This document shows positions 1-8,374 of a stretch of 33,404 nt of DNA, piece after piece (position 1 is the stretch's first letter; each line of letters opens with the position of its first letter). The translations under genes were made by a program, and so were the position numbers. This stretch comes from Microcaldota archaeon (lineage in GTDB: Archaea > Micrarchaeota > Micrarchaeia > Micrarchaeales > CABMGC01). The stretch covers positions 1-33,404 of the forward strand of contig JASHTX010000059.1 of the NCBI GenBank assembly GCA_030040335.1. The letters are read 5' to 3'. The notes beneath the pieces were generated by a model that saw only the letters and a program-made list of their open reading frames with translations, was not told where the DNA came from and did not search any database.

Positions 1-443
1 CCGATCGCGTGCTTGCCACCTCCTATGATGTTGCTCACGGGCTTTGGCATCACAGCCTTTGCGTCTTTCAGAAGGTAGCGGTATAAAGGAACATTATGCT
101 CTCCTGCGAGTGCATTCAGCGACGCAAGCGAAACTGCTATAGCGATGTTGCCGCCAAGCTTCGAGAAGTCGCTGGTCTCGTCAAGCTCGTGGAGCAACGA
201 GTCGACCTCTGATATCTCTCTGAATTCTTTGCCGTCGAATTTCGGTGCTACGGTGGTGTTGAATACTTTTACACCCTCGTCTATGCTGTTTCTTGGATAG
301 TCCTTGGCCTCGAACTTGCCCTTGCTTGCACCGCTCGGAGAAGTAAATCTGCCAAATGTTGACGCAGAGTAAACGTCGACCTCCGCGGTGAACTTGCCCC
401 TCGAATCCAGAACCTTGCGTATGGATATTTTCTTTACTTTCAT
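1..443 (-). CDS. eno: Enolase, N-terminal part (runs off the left edge)
   Basis: Reverse-strand translation from ATG at 443: MKVKKISIRKVLDSRGKFTAEVDVYSASTFGRFTSPSGASKGKFEAKDYPRNSIDEGVKVFN...; the RKVLDSRG and PSGASKG motifs are typical of enolase. Confidence 0.93.
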   Translation of the reverse strand, partial: MKVKKISIRKVLDSRGKFTAEVDVYSASTFGRFTSPSGASKGKFEAKDYPRNSIDEGVKVFNTTVAPKFDGKEFREISEVDSLLHELDETSDFSKLGGNIAIAVSLASLNALAGEHNVPLYRYLLKDAKAVMPKPVSNIIGGGKHAI

Positions 444-609
444 CTCAGCCCTCCAGTTTTTTTCTATTCAGTAAGGCATTAATAGCCTGTGATGGACTCC
501 TTTTCCCTGACTGCAAGGCAGACCTCATATCGTGGGTTAAGGAGCAGAGGTTGTTCATTTATATACATTATTCCTCAATCCTCTTTTGAGAACACTAGCT
601 GGTCTTAAC

Positions 610-3279
610 ATGGGGGTAGAAGTCTATCTGTTTGATGAGGTACCGAAGGGAAGCATAACGAAAAACGCGCTGGGAGGGAAGGGTTACGGACTTGTTGAGA
701 TGACCCAACTTGATCTTCCAGTGCCGCTCGGAATAGTCGTAACCACGAGGATGTGCAACGATTTCTTCAAGAATGACAAGAGAATATGGCCGGAGCTCAA
801 GGCCGCAATACTGAAGAAAGTAGAGACTCTTGAGAAACGCGTCGGAAAGAAATTCGATGACATGGACAATCCGCTCCTTGTATCGGTAAGGTCCGGAAGC
901 CCGCTCTCGATGCCAGGAATGATGGACACCGTTCTCAACCTCGGAATAAACGACAAGATAACTGAGGCATTGGCGAAGAAGACTCGAGATCAGAGATTTG
1001 CCTACGATACCTACAGGAGATTCATCCAGCTCTTCGGCAAGATAGTAATGGGAATTGATGGGGCGAAGTTTGACAAGATACTCGAGCAGGTAAAAGAAGA
1101 ACATGGAGCGAAGACAGACATAGAGGTGAAGGCAGACGGCTGGAAGGAGGTTGTCAAGAGATACAAGGCATTGGTAAAGAAGGAAGCTGGCAAGGACTTC
1201 CCGCAGGACCCGATAGAACAGCTCCTGATGGCCGTTGGGGCGGTCTTCAACTCGTGGTGGAATCCGAGGGCTGCGGCGTACAGGAAGATATACAAGATAC
1301 CAGACTCGCTCGGCACGGCCGTGAACATAATGATGATGGTCTACGGCAACTTTGACGACAGGTCAGGAACGGGTGTAGCGTTCACCAGGAATCCGTCAAC
1401 AGGAGAGAAGGAGCTTTATGGAGAGTTCCTGATGAGAGCGCAGGGAGAAGACGTTGTAGCGGGCATAAGGACGCCGCTTCCGCTGAACAAGCTGAAGGGG
1501 CAGCTTCCAGAGGCCTACAAGGAGCTCGCCAGGATAATGGGCATACTTGAGAAGCATTTCAGGGACATGCAGGACATCGAGTTCACGATTGAGGGCGGCA
1601 AGCTCTACATGCTGCAGACAAGAACAGGTAAGAGGACAGCTGCAGCTGCTGTCAAGATCGCGATTGACATGGAAAACGAAGGCATGATAAAGAGGCAGGA
1701 GGCGGTTTTGAGAGTTGAACCTGATCAGCTCCAGCGCCTTCTCTACAAGCAGATAGACCCGAAGGCAAAGATGACGCCCATAGCGAAAGGATTGCAGGCT
1801 TCGCCCGGGGCTGCAGTGGGCAAGGTGATGTTCACTGTCGAGGAGGTGCAGCAGGCCAAGGAGAAGGGCGAGAAGGTCATACTGGTAAGGCCGGAGACAA
1901 CACCGGAGGACATTGCCGGAATTGCGGCTTCTGATGGCGTGCTTACAAGCAGGGGCGGGATGACAAGTCACGCAGCTGTTGTTACAAGGGGGATGGGCAA
2001 GCCTTGCATAGTCGGGGCAGAGGGAATAAGCGTAAGCGTGGAAAAAAGGATGTTCAACGTTGATGGCAAGCAGATCAGGAAAGGAGACACGATAACTATA
2101 GACGGAGGCAGCGGGCTCGTCTATACCGGCGAGATGCCGCTCGTTGAGCATGGAATAAACGCCCAGGTCGCTACGATACTCAAGTGGGCCGACGGATACA
2201 GGAGGCTTGGCGTGAGGGCAAACGCCGACACTCCGACAATGGCGGCAAAGGCCAGGGAGAACGGCGCCACGGGCATAGGACTTGACAGGACTGAACGTAT
2301 GTTCAACGCGCCGGAGAGGCTAGCGCTCGTGCAGAAGATGATACTCGCCGACAGCATGGGGGAGAGGCAGAAATACTTGGATTTGCTTAAGCCTCACCAG
2401 AAAGGGGACTTCGTGGGAATCTTCAAGGTGATGGAGGGCCTGCCCGTGACAATTAGGCTGCTCGACATGCCGCTCCACGAGTTCCTGCCGAAGATGGAGG
2501 AGATACTGCCTCAGGTTGTGGAGCTCAGGCTTGCTGGCAAGAACAAGGAAGACCTGAGGGAGAAGGAGAGGGTGCTGAAAAGGGTCATGGAACTCAGGGA
2601 GCAGAATCCGATGATGGGGCAGCGAGGAGTCAGGCTTGCGCTGGTTCACGCTGAGATATACAGGATGCAGGTCAGCGCCATCTTCGAGGCTGCGGCAGAG
2701 CTGATGAGAAAAGGCGAGAAGGCTCCGGAGATAGAGATAATGATATCACAGGTAGAGGGTGCTGAGGAGTTGAGGAAAGCAAGGGAAATTGTTGAGGAGG
2801 AGGCTTCGAAAGTGATGAAGGCGCAGGGAGTAAAGCTGAATTACAAAGTCGGCACTATGATCGAGACCCCGAGAGCCGCACTGACAGGCGCAGAGATAGC
2901 AAAATACGCGGACTTCTTCTCATTCGGTACAAATGACCTTACGCAGGCGACATTCGCGTTCAGCAGGGACGACGTTGAGGCGAAGTTCATACCATTCTAC
3001 ATAGAGAACAAGGTGCTTGATTCGAACCCGTTCGAAACTCTTGACTGGAACGGAGTTGGCAGACTTGTGATGATGTGCGCAGCAGAAGGCAAGAAGGCAA
3101 ACCCTAAGCTGAAGGTCGGAATCTGCGGTGAGCACGGCGGAGACCCGAAGTCGATAGAGTTCTTCAACACCACTGAACTCGACTATGTGAGCTGCTCTCC
3201 TTACAGGGTGCCGGTGGCGAAACTCGCCGCTGCGCAGGCGGAGCTTCGCAAGAGTCATGCAGGTTCAAGCAGCGTGTGA
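610..3279 (+). CDS. ppdK: Pyruvate, phosphate dikinase
   Basis: ORF 586-3279; the ATG at 610 (MGVEVYLFDEV) is the likely start because the TATA-like TTTATATAC at about 557-565 puts the TSS near 588. Contains LTSRGGMTSHAAVVTRGMGKPCIVG (phosphohistidine domain) and a C-terminal PEP-utilising domain (GTNDLTQ, GICGEHGGDP). Confidence 0.96.
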   Translation: MGVEVYLFDEVPKGSITKNALGGKGYGLVEMTQLDLPVPLGIVVTTRMCNDFFKNDKRIWPELKAAILKKVETLEKRVGKKFDDMDNPLLVSVRSGSPLSMPGMMDTVLNLGINDKITEALAKKTRDQRFAYDTYRRFIQLFGKIVMGIDGAKFDKILEQVKEEHGAKTDIEVKADGWKEVVKRYKALVKKEAGKDFPQDPIEQLLMAVGAVFNSWWNPRAAAYRKIYKIPDSLGTAVNIMMMVYGNFDDRSGTGVAFTRNPSTGEKELYGEFLMRAQGEDVVAGIRTPLPLNKLKGQLPEAYKELARIMGILEKHFRDMQDIEFTIEGGKLYMLQTRTGKRTAAAAVKIAIDMENEGMIKRQEAVLRVEPDQLQRLLYKQIDPKAKMTPIAKGLQASPGAAVGKVMFTVEEVQQAKEKGEKVILVRPETTPEDIAGIAASDGVLTSRGGMTSHAAVVTRGMGKPCIVGAEGISVSVEKRMFNVDGKQIRKGDTITIDGGSGLVYTGEMPLVEHGINAQVATILKWADGYRRLGVRANADTPTMAAKARENGATGIGLDRTERMFNAPERLALVQKMILADSMGERQKYLDLLKPHQKGDFVGIFKVMEGLPVTIRLLDMPLHEFLPKMEEILPQVVELRLAGKNKEDLREKERVLKRVMELREQNPMMGQRGVRLALVHAEIYRMQVSAIFEAAAELMRKGEKAPEIEIMISQVEGAEELRKAREIVEEEASKVMKAQGVKLNYKVGTMIETPRAALTGAEIAKYADFFSFGTNDLTQATFAFSRDDVEAKFIPFYIENKVLDSNPFETLDWNGVGRLVMMCAAEGKKANPKLKVGICGEHGGDPKSIEFFNTTELDYVSCSPYRVPVAKLAAAQAELRKSHAGSSSV

Positions 3280-3287
3280 AAAGAGAG

Positions 3288-3836
3288 CTAGGTCCCGTTG
3301 TCATTTACCCAGATGAAAGCGGCTGTCTTCCTGCCGTTGGTCACGCCCCTGGGCCTTGCCACCTTCCTGAAGCCCATCTTGAGGTGGAAGAGCTCTGTGG
3401 CCCTGTTATACGGAGAGGCCCAGCTTCCGGCTACTACCTTCATACCCTTGGCCTTCTTGAAAATAGTCTCGTACAGTTTTTTACCTATGGACCTGCCCTG
3501 CGAGCTGCGCAATACGCCGACCTGGTCAATGAAGATGGACTCAGGCTTGGAGTAGTGGTTCAGCACATACGCCTGCAGATAATTGTGCGGCTTTGTGTAG
3601 CTGGTGGGATAACCCATAACGAACCCGACTACTTTTCCTTTCTCAACCGCCACAAGAAAATATCCGGAATACTTGATTGCCTCCAGATATGATTCTGCAC
3701 GCACGTCTCCCCTCAAAAAACCCCTCGAGGTGTGCTCATTCGTTATCTCTCCGACTACCTTCAACGACTTTCCGACGTTAGAGATCGTTCTGGCATCGGA
3801 TGGTTTGGCTCTCCGGATCGTTATGCGTGCTTTCAT
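3288..3836 (-). CDS. GNAT-family N-acetyltransferase
   Basis: ITIRRAKPSDARTISNVGKSL... IFIDQVGVLRSSQGRSIGKKLYETIFKKAKGMKV: GNAT acetyl-CoA loop-like QGRSIGKKL. ATGA overlap with the upstream regulator stop at 3833. Confidence 0.82.
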   Translation of the reverse strand: MKARITIRRAKPSDARTISNVGKSLKVVGEITNEHTSRGFLRGDVRAESYLEAIKYSGYFLVAVEKGKVVGFVMGYPTSYTKPHNYLQAYVLNHYSKPESIFIDQVGVLRSSQGRSIGKKLYETIFKKAKGMKVVAGSWASPYNRATELFHLKMGFRKVARPRGVTNGRKTAAFIWVNDNGT

Positions 3837-4879
3837 TCAATGCCTTCGAGGATCGACTGCCAGTTGATTACCCTGTAAACCTTGCTGGTATCAAGGCTCC
3901 TGAGCGGGAGGTCTCCGATCAGCACCTTGTCGATCACGCCGCGCTCGCTCTTAGGCTTTTCAGCGACCATGTCCTCCTTGTAGTAGTTCCAGAACCTCTT
4001 CATCGCGGTCTCCAGGTCGTCGAAGACGCCTACCCCGAAGAAATCTCCGCTACCTACAAGCTGGTTCACGATCACGTATCTGCTTACCAGAGAATATTCG
4101 TCATCTGTCCTGAAGAAATCCCTCGTCGACCTCGCGTCCTGCTCGAACCTGCTCGAGATTATGTACTTGCCAAAGATCGTCATGACCGTGAACGGATCCA
4201 GCTTCTCCATCACGAGCGTGAACCTCTTTATGTAGCCGAGCTCGACGAGCTTCTTGAAGTTGTAGGCTATGGTGTTGAAGTGCATGCCGGTCTCCTTGGA
4301 AAGCTGCTGGAACGTGGCGCGCGAGTTCTTGTTGAGCAGCAAGAGCAGCGTCTTGTACTTCTCGGGCAGGTCGAGGCGCTCCAGGAGCTCGTTCCGCAAG
4401 GGATAGAAGCCGAGAGGCCTCCAGGCGACCTCTGACGGGTTCCACGAAACCCCGTAGTCTGCGAGGTGAATCTGCAGCCCGCGGTCCCAGTGGACATAGT
4501 CGTCCCTAGACTGCGCGTTTGCGTATATGAACATGTCGTACGAGCCCTTGATCGTCGCAACTATCTGCGGTATGTGAAAGCGCGAGAAGACCTGCTTGAG
4601 GTAATCGTCGCTCGGCCTCTTGTTGAACTTGATGATTATTATGTGCGGGTTGAACAGGCCGAGCTTGTCCTCGTCCAGCTCCAGCGTGTACCTTATGCCA
4701 AGCTCCTTCTCAAGCCTGGCAAGCCTGTCCTTGGCCGTCTTCCTGGAGAGACCGACGCTCTTCGCCAGCTCTGACATCGTTATCCTGGAGTTTTCGGAGA
4801 GCAGGCGGAGCATCTTCCTGGAAAGAAGGTTGTACTTGTCGTTGAACTGGCTCTTGAACTCACGACCAGGCTTTGGCAT
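3833..4879 (-). CDS. Lrp/AsnC-like transcriptional regulator with two HTH regions (paralogue of 7322-8374)
   Basis: N-terminal SRKMLRLLSENSRITMSELAKSVGLSRKTAKDRLARLEKELGI (Lrp-type HTH) and a second HTH-like segment KYKTLLLLLNKNSRATFQQLSKETGMHFNTIAYNFKKLVELGYIKRFT; collinear with the 7322 ORF. Confidence 0.85.
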   Translation of the reverse strand: MPKPGREFKSQFNDKYNLLSRKMLRLLSENSRITMSELAKSVGLSRKTAKDRLARLEKELGIRYTLELDEDKLGLFNPHIIIIKFNKRPSDDYLKQVFSRFHIPQIVATIKGSYDMFIYANAQSRDDYVHWDRGLQIHLADYGVSWNPSEVAWRPLGFYPLRNELLERLDLPEKYKTLLLLLNKNSRATFQQLSKETGMHFNTIAYNFKKLVELGYIKRFTLVMEKLDPFTVMTIFGKYIISSRFEQDARSTRDFFRTDDEYSLVSRYVIVNQLVGSGDFFGVGVFDDLETAMKRFWNYYKEDMVAEKPKSERGVIDKVLIGDLPLRSLDTSKVYRVINWQSILEGIE

Positions 4880-4994
4880 GCTTATGCTTCGCAGCGCAGA
4901 TTTTTTAACCTATTACAAAGTAACAAAAACTTCAGTAAAAGTGGTATTTTTCGGTTAGTATATAAGCAGCCTTTCCCAAGTGTAAGCGAGAAGG

Positions 4995-6230
4995 ATGAAG
5001 ATTCTGACGCGCGGTTACCTGTACATGGTGCTTTCCCTGATTCTGGGGGCGCTCTTCCCTGTAGTGCTAGTCTTTGCCAAAGGCGTCGACATCTTCGAGT
5101 TCTTCATGTTGAGCTATCTCCTGGCAATACCGTTCGCCTTGCTGCTGGTAATAGCCTCGAAGAGGTGGAAGACATTCACTGCCTACGTGACTGACCCTAA
5201 GAGGCTCGGAATAATAACGCTCATAGGCCTGCTCACATACGCGTCGGTGGGCATAGGACTCTTCTACGCAGAGCAGTTCGTGAGTGCGTCGCTGGCCACT
5301 GTGGTCTTCAGGACATCGCCGCTGCTCATGCTGCTGCTCCTGCCCACAGTGCTGAACGAGAGGCTGACCAAAAGCCAGATTGCAGCGCTGTGTCTAGCGT
5401 TTGCGGGCATATACATAGCGCTGAGCGGAGGGCAACTTTTCGGCATATTCGGCAACGCGAACATATCGATCGTGCTCTTCCTGGTTGCAGCGGCTTTTGC
5501 CTATGCGCTCGGAGCCGTGCTGATAAGAAAATACGTCTTCAACCTGGAGAGTGCGATGCTGATATTCAACATGGCCCTCTTCGTGATCTTTGCAGCGCTC
5601 TACGTTGCGACAGGCGTGAACTCGAGCCAGCTGCAGCTTTCTCAGCTCGGGGCGATATTCTATGTAGGCATCTTCACGAACATCTGCAGCTTCTACATGT
5701 ACTTCAATTCGCTCAGGATACTCAAGATGACAGTTGCCACTAACTTCCTCTTCCTCTCCCCGTTCCTCACGCTGCTCTTCGCAAGCGTGCTGCTGGGCGA
5801 GGTAATACAACCGTACTACGTGGTCATAGCGCTGCTGGTCGGGGCCGGCCTCATCATCCAGAGGTATGACAGGGTAGGAGGCAGCTACCGCACAAGGGAT
5901 TCCAAGAGACTCAGGAACTTCGCAATATTCGACGTCACCGGGGCTTTCGTCAACACCGGTGAGCTTGCAATCCAACATGCAATCCAGAAGGGCGGCAGGG
6001 TCCTGGCGCTCAAGCTCGATGCCGGGCAGAAGCAGAAGGTAAACTCGCTGATATCAGACGGTGGACACTCAGGCGTTTTTACAGATGAGCATCCGCGAAT
6101 AACCGAAGAATCCACTTTCGTCAAGGAGATAGTGGGGGCCAAAGAGAATGAGTTCGTGGTAATGAAAGCAGGAGATACTGAGGAAGGAGAGCGCTTCTTC
6201 GAGACGCTTTCAGATGCAATGGGAGTGTAA
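4995..6230 (+). CDS. EamA/DMT-type multi-helix transporter with about 110-aa hydrophilic C-terminal extension
   Basis: About ten hydrophobic segments; LATVVFRTSPLLMLLLLPTVLNERLTKSQIAALCLAFAGIYIAL resembles the EamA repeat. TATA-like TAGTATATAAGC near 4957-4968. Confidence 0.8.
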   Translation: MKILTRGYLYMVLSLILGALFPVVLVFAKGVDIFEFFMLSYLLAIPFALLLVIASKRWKTFTAYVTDPKRLGIITLIGLLTYASVGIGLFYAEQFVSASLATVVFRTSPLLMLLLLPTVLNERLTKSQIAALCLAFAGIYIALSGGQLFGIFGNANISIVLFLVAAAFAYALGAVLIRKYVFNLESAMLIFNMALFVIFAALYVATGVNSSQLQLSQLGAIFYVGIFTNICSFYMYFNSLRILKMTVATNFLFLSPFLTLLFASVLLGEVIQPYYVVIALLVGAGLIIQRYDRVGGSYRTRDSKRLRNFAIFDVTGAFVNTGELAIQHAIQKGGRVLALKLDAGQKQKVNSLISDGGHSGVFTDEHPRITEESTFVKEIVGAKENEFVVMKAGDTEEGERFFETLSDAMGV

Positions 6231-6320
6231 GCGGTAATAGGCCACTTCTCATATTAACAGCAATATCTGTTTAAAATGGAAAAATCGGAGGGTATTTATA
6301 TTTGCTAAGCGTAATAGTAT

Positions 6321-6410
6321 TGCGGGTTTTGAGTTATCAAATCTTTTTGATACGCTAAAACCCCACCACCCGGAATGGGGTGCGTCGCAAGATGCGCCCT
6401 CTTCTTTTTA
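6321..6410 (+). ncRNA. Candidate structured non-coding RNA
   Basis: Intergenic between convergent genes. TATA-like ATTTATAT at about 6294-6301. Paired arms GGGTTTT 6324-6330 / AAAACCC 6357-6363 enclosing TATCAAA 6335-6341 / TTTGATA 6346-6352; then 9-bp hairpin GGGTGCGTC-GCAA-GATGCGCCC (6378-6399) followed by TCTTCTTTTT. Confidence 0.45.
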
Positions 6411-6447
6411 ATTGCTTATTTTGAGAGACAGGGTATGGCAAGCAGTC

Positions 6448-6927
6448 CTAGAGCTCTTTCTCGCACCAGTACCGCATCTCTCCTTCTCCGTAGTAGTTGA
6501 AGACCTCCTTGGCGATCCTGTAACCCTGCTTCCTGAAAAACGCAATGCCGGTCTTGTTCGTCTTGTTTGTTGCCAGGCCGATCTTCTTCCTGCCGAGGTT
6601 TATCGCCTTCTCCTCAGCGAAGCGCATCATCTCGCTCCCTATTCCCCTGCGCCAGTGCGGTGGGTGGACGCATATTCTGAGCACCTCAAACTCGTCGGTC
6701 TCGGGCTTGTCGACCAGAGAGATGTAGGAGATGTAGTTGCCTGCCTTGTCCTTCCAGAGCCAGGTCTCCGAATCGTGCTCCACAGTCAGGTGGGTGAGCA
6801 GATCTTCCTTCGTCTCCAGGTGAAGGAGAGGGTGGTGGGCCTTCGAGACCTCTGCGTCGAAAGCGTGCAGCGAATCCAGGTTTTCCTTCACATCGAGCTT
6901 GCTTACATTGAGTCCGTCTTCGCTCAT
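6448..6927 (-). CDS. GNAT-family N-acetyltransferase
   Basis: EVLRICVHPPHWRRGIGSEMMRFAEEKAINLGRKKIGLATNKTNKTGIAFFRKQGYRIAKEVFNYYGEGEMRYWCEKEL: canonical GNAT motif A (RRGIGSEMM) and a C-terminal FFRKQGY segment. Confidence 0.9.
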   Translation of the reverse strand: MSEDGLNVSKLDVKENLDSLHAFDAEVSKAHHPLLHLETKEDLLTHLTVEHDSETWLWKDKAGNYISYISLVDKPETDEFEVLRICVHPPHWRRGIGSEMMRFAEEKAINLGRKKIGLATNKTNKTGIAFFRKQGYRIAKEVFNYYGEGEMRYWCEKEL

Positions 6928-6952
6928 GCAAGCACCCAGCCGTAAAGAGTAG

Positions 6953-6976
6953 ACGGCGCGGCTTGCGCTGCGCCGT
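6953..6976 (-). promoter_or_regulatory. Strong hairpin in the leader of the 6927 GNAT gene
   Basis: On the minus strand ACGGCGCAGC-GCAA-GCCGCGCCGT: 10-bp stem (one G-U/G-T pair) with GNRA-type GCAA loop, about 25 nt upstream of ATG at 6927. On the plus strand the same hairpin is followed by T6. Confidence 0.55.
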
Positions 6977-7001
6977 TTTTTGGAGCGGGCGCGGAATTTT
7001 T

Positions 7002-7029
7002 AGCTTTAAGGGTGGGTGACATTAAAGCT
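7002..7029. repeat. Perfect 8-bp inverted repeat AGCTTTAA-N12-TTAAAGCT
   Basis: Read directly at 7002-7009 and 7022-7029; upstream of the minus-strand GNAT gene near its TATA-like region. Confidence 0.6.
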
Positions 7030-7208
7030 GAGGAGTCATAAAAGATTACGCTCCGTATCCGGCCCATGTATGGTTATAAACTTGTATATATAAATGCGGA
7101 CCGAATTTGGGTAAAAAAGAGACACTTTGAGGATAATTTGTCGTTTTCGCAATCTACTTCACTCTAGGAACTCCGTAGATATAATAAAAATACTGAATTA
7201 TGGAGCTA

Positions 7209-7234
7209 GACAGGTTGACAATCTGTAACCTGTC
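7209..7234 (+). promoter_or_regulatory. Inverted repeat / leader hairpin upstream of the second regulator
   Basis: GACAGGTT (7209-7216) - N10 - AACCTGTC (7227-7234), perfect 8-bp arms, downstream of TATA-like TAGATATAATAAAAATA (about 7174-7190). Confidence 0.5.
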
Positions 7235-7321
7235 CTCTATGCATGTGTGCTATAACAGGGCAATCAGCTTGTTTTTTGTGGAAAACGCAACTTCTAAAGG
7301 CTTTGCGTGCAATAGATATGC

Positions 7322-8374
7322 ATGGAAGAGGAGTCGCTGGAGTTCTCGAGCAGGTTCAATGAGAAGTACAGCCTGGTATCAAGGAAAATGATACGCATGC
7401 TGTCAGAGAACTCGAGGCTGACCAGCACTGAGATTGCCGGCAGGCTTGGGATATCAAGGCAGGCGGTCGCGAAGAGGCTCAGCAGGTTGGAGAAGGAATT
7501 TGGGATCAGGTACGTGCCTGAGTTCAACGAGGACAAGCTTGGCATATCGAACCCTCACATCGTAATGGTGAAGTTCAGGGAGAAACCAAGCCAATCGTAT
7601 CTTGCAGACATCTTCTCCCGCTCTTACATAACTCAGGTCGTGGTGTCTGTGAAGGGTACCTACGACCTCCTCATATACGCAAACTCGCTTTCGAGGGACG
7701 CGTACATACACTGGGACAAGGGAATGCAGATACTGCTCGCAGACTACGAGCCCTCATGGCGCTCTTCTGACATAGGGCATGCGCAGCTCGGCTTCTATCC
7801 TTTGCGGAACGATCTCCTAGGCAGGGTCTCCATTCCAGAGGAGTACAAGACGATACTGAAGGCCCTGAACACCGATGCACGCGCATCATTCGAGTCGATC
7901 TCCAAGCAGTCTGGCATGCGCGTAAACAGGGTTGTCTACAACTTCAAGAAGCTGCTGAAGCTCGGTTACATAAAGCGCTTCACGCTTGCGATGACAAAAC
8001 TGGAGAATGCGGTGATAATGACGCACTTCGCCAAGTATAATATCTCTAGGACTTTCGAGAATGATGCAAAGGGGACCAGACCGGTCTACAGGGCCGACGA
8101 CCAGTACCCCTTGGTCAGTAGATACATAATAACAAATCAGCTCGTGGGCAGCTACGACTTCTTCAGCGCAGGAGTCTTCGACAGCCCGGAGGTAGCGTAC
8201 AAGAGGAACATCGCCTGGTTCAGGCACCAGCTGAAACCCGAGCGGCCGAAGCTGGTATACGGAATAGTGGACAAGGTCATCGTAGGCAATCTGCCTGTGA
8301 GGAGCGTAGACACATACAAGGAATACGATGCGATAGTGTGGTCGCCTGATTTTAGGAAGGAGGAACATCTCTGA
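7322..8374 (+). CDS. Lrp/AsnC-like transcriptional regulator with two HTH regions (paralogue of 3833-4879)
   Basis: SRKMIRMLSENSRLTSTEIAGRLGISRQAVAKRLSRLEKEFGIRYVPEFNEDKLGISNPHIVMVKF aligns along its length with the 3833 ORF, including SRDxYxHWDxGxQIxLADYxxSW and GFYPLRNxLL. Confidence 0.87.
   Translation: MEEESLEFSSRFNEKYSLVSRKMIRMLSENSRLTSTEIAGRLGISRQAVAKRLSRLEKEFGIRYVPEFNEDKLGISNPHIVMVKFREKPSQSYLADIFSRSYITQVVVSVKGTYDLLIYANSLSRDAYIHWDKGMQILLADYEPSWRSSDIGHAQLGFYPLRNDLLGRVSIPEEYKTILKALNTDARASFESISKQSGMRVNRVVYNFKKLLKLGYIKRFTLAMTKLENAVIMTHFAKYNISRTFENDAKGTRPVYRADDQYPLVSRYIITNQLVGSYDFFSAGVFDSPEVAYKRNIAWFRHQLKPERPKLVYGIVDKVIVGNLPVRSVDTYKEYDAIVWSPDFRKEEHL

Noticed and set aside
595-3258. Many long minus-strand ORFs under ppdK (e.g. 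1396-2151, 2320-2649, 2920-3258)
   Set aside because: Fully antisense to a well-supported PPDK gene; amino-acid composition is not protein-like and they arise from codon bias.
5394-5978. 194-aa minus-strand ORF under the EamA-like transporter
   Set aside because: Shadow ORF of a clear membrane protein; His/Glu/Tyr-rich composition typical of antisense frames.
6321-6410. Possibility that the ncRNA candidate is a tRNA, C/D box sRNA or SRP RNA
   Set aside because: No T-arm GGTTCRA, no paired RUGAUGA/CUGA boxes, and far too short for SRP RNA; left as unclassified.
7200-7391. 63-aa plus-strand ORF overlapping the start of the second regulator
   Set aside because: Overlaps the regulator out of frame and covers the leader hairpin; composition not protein-like.
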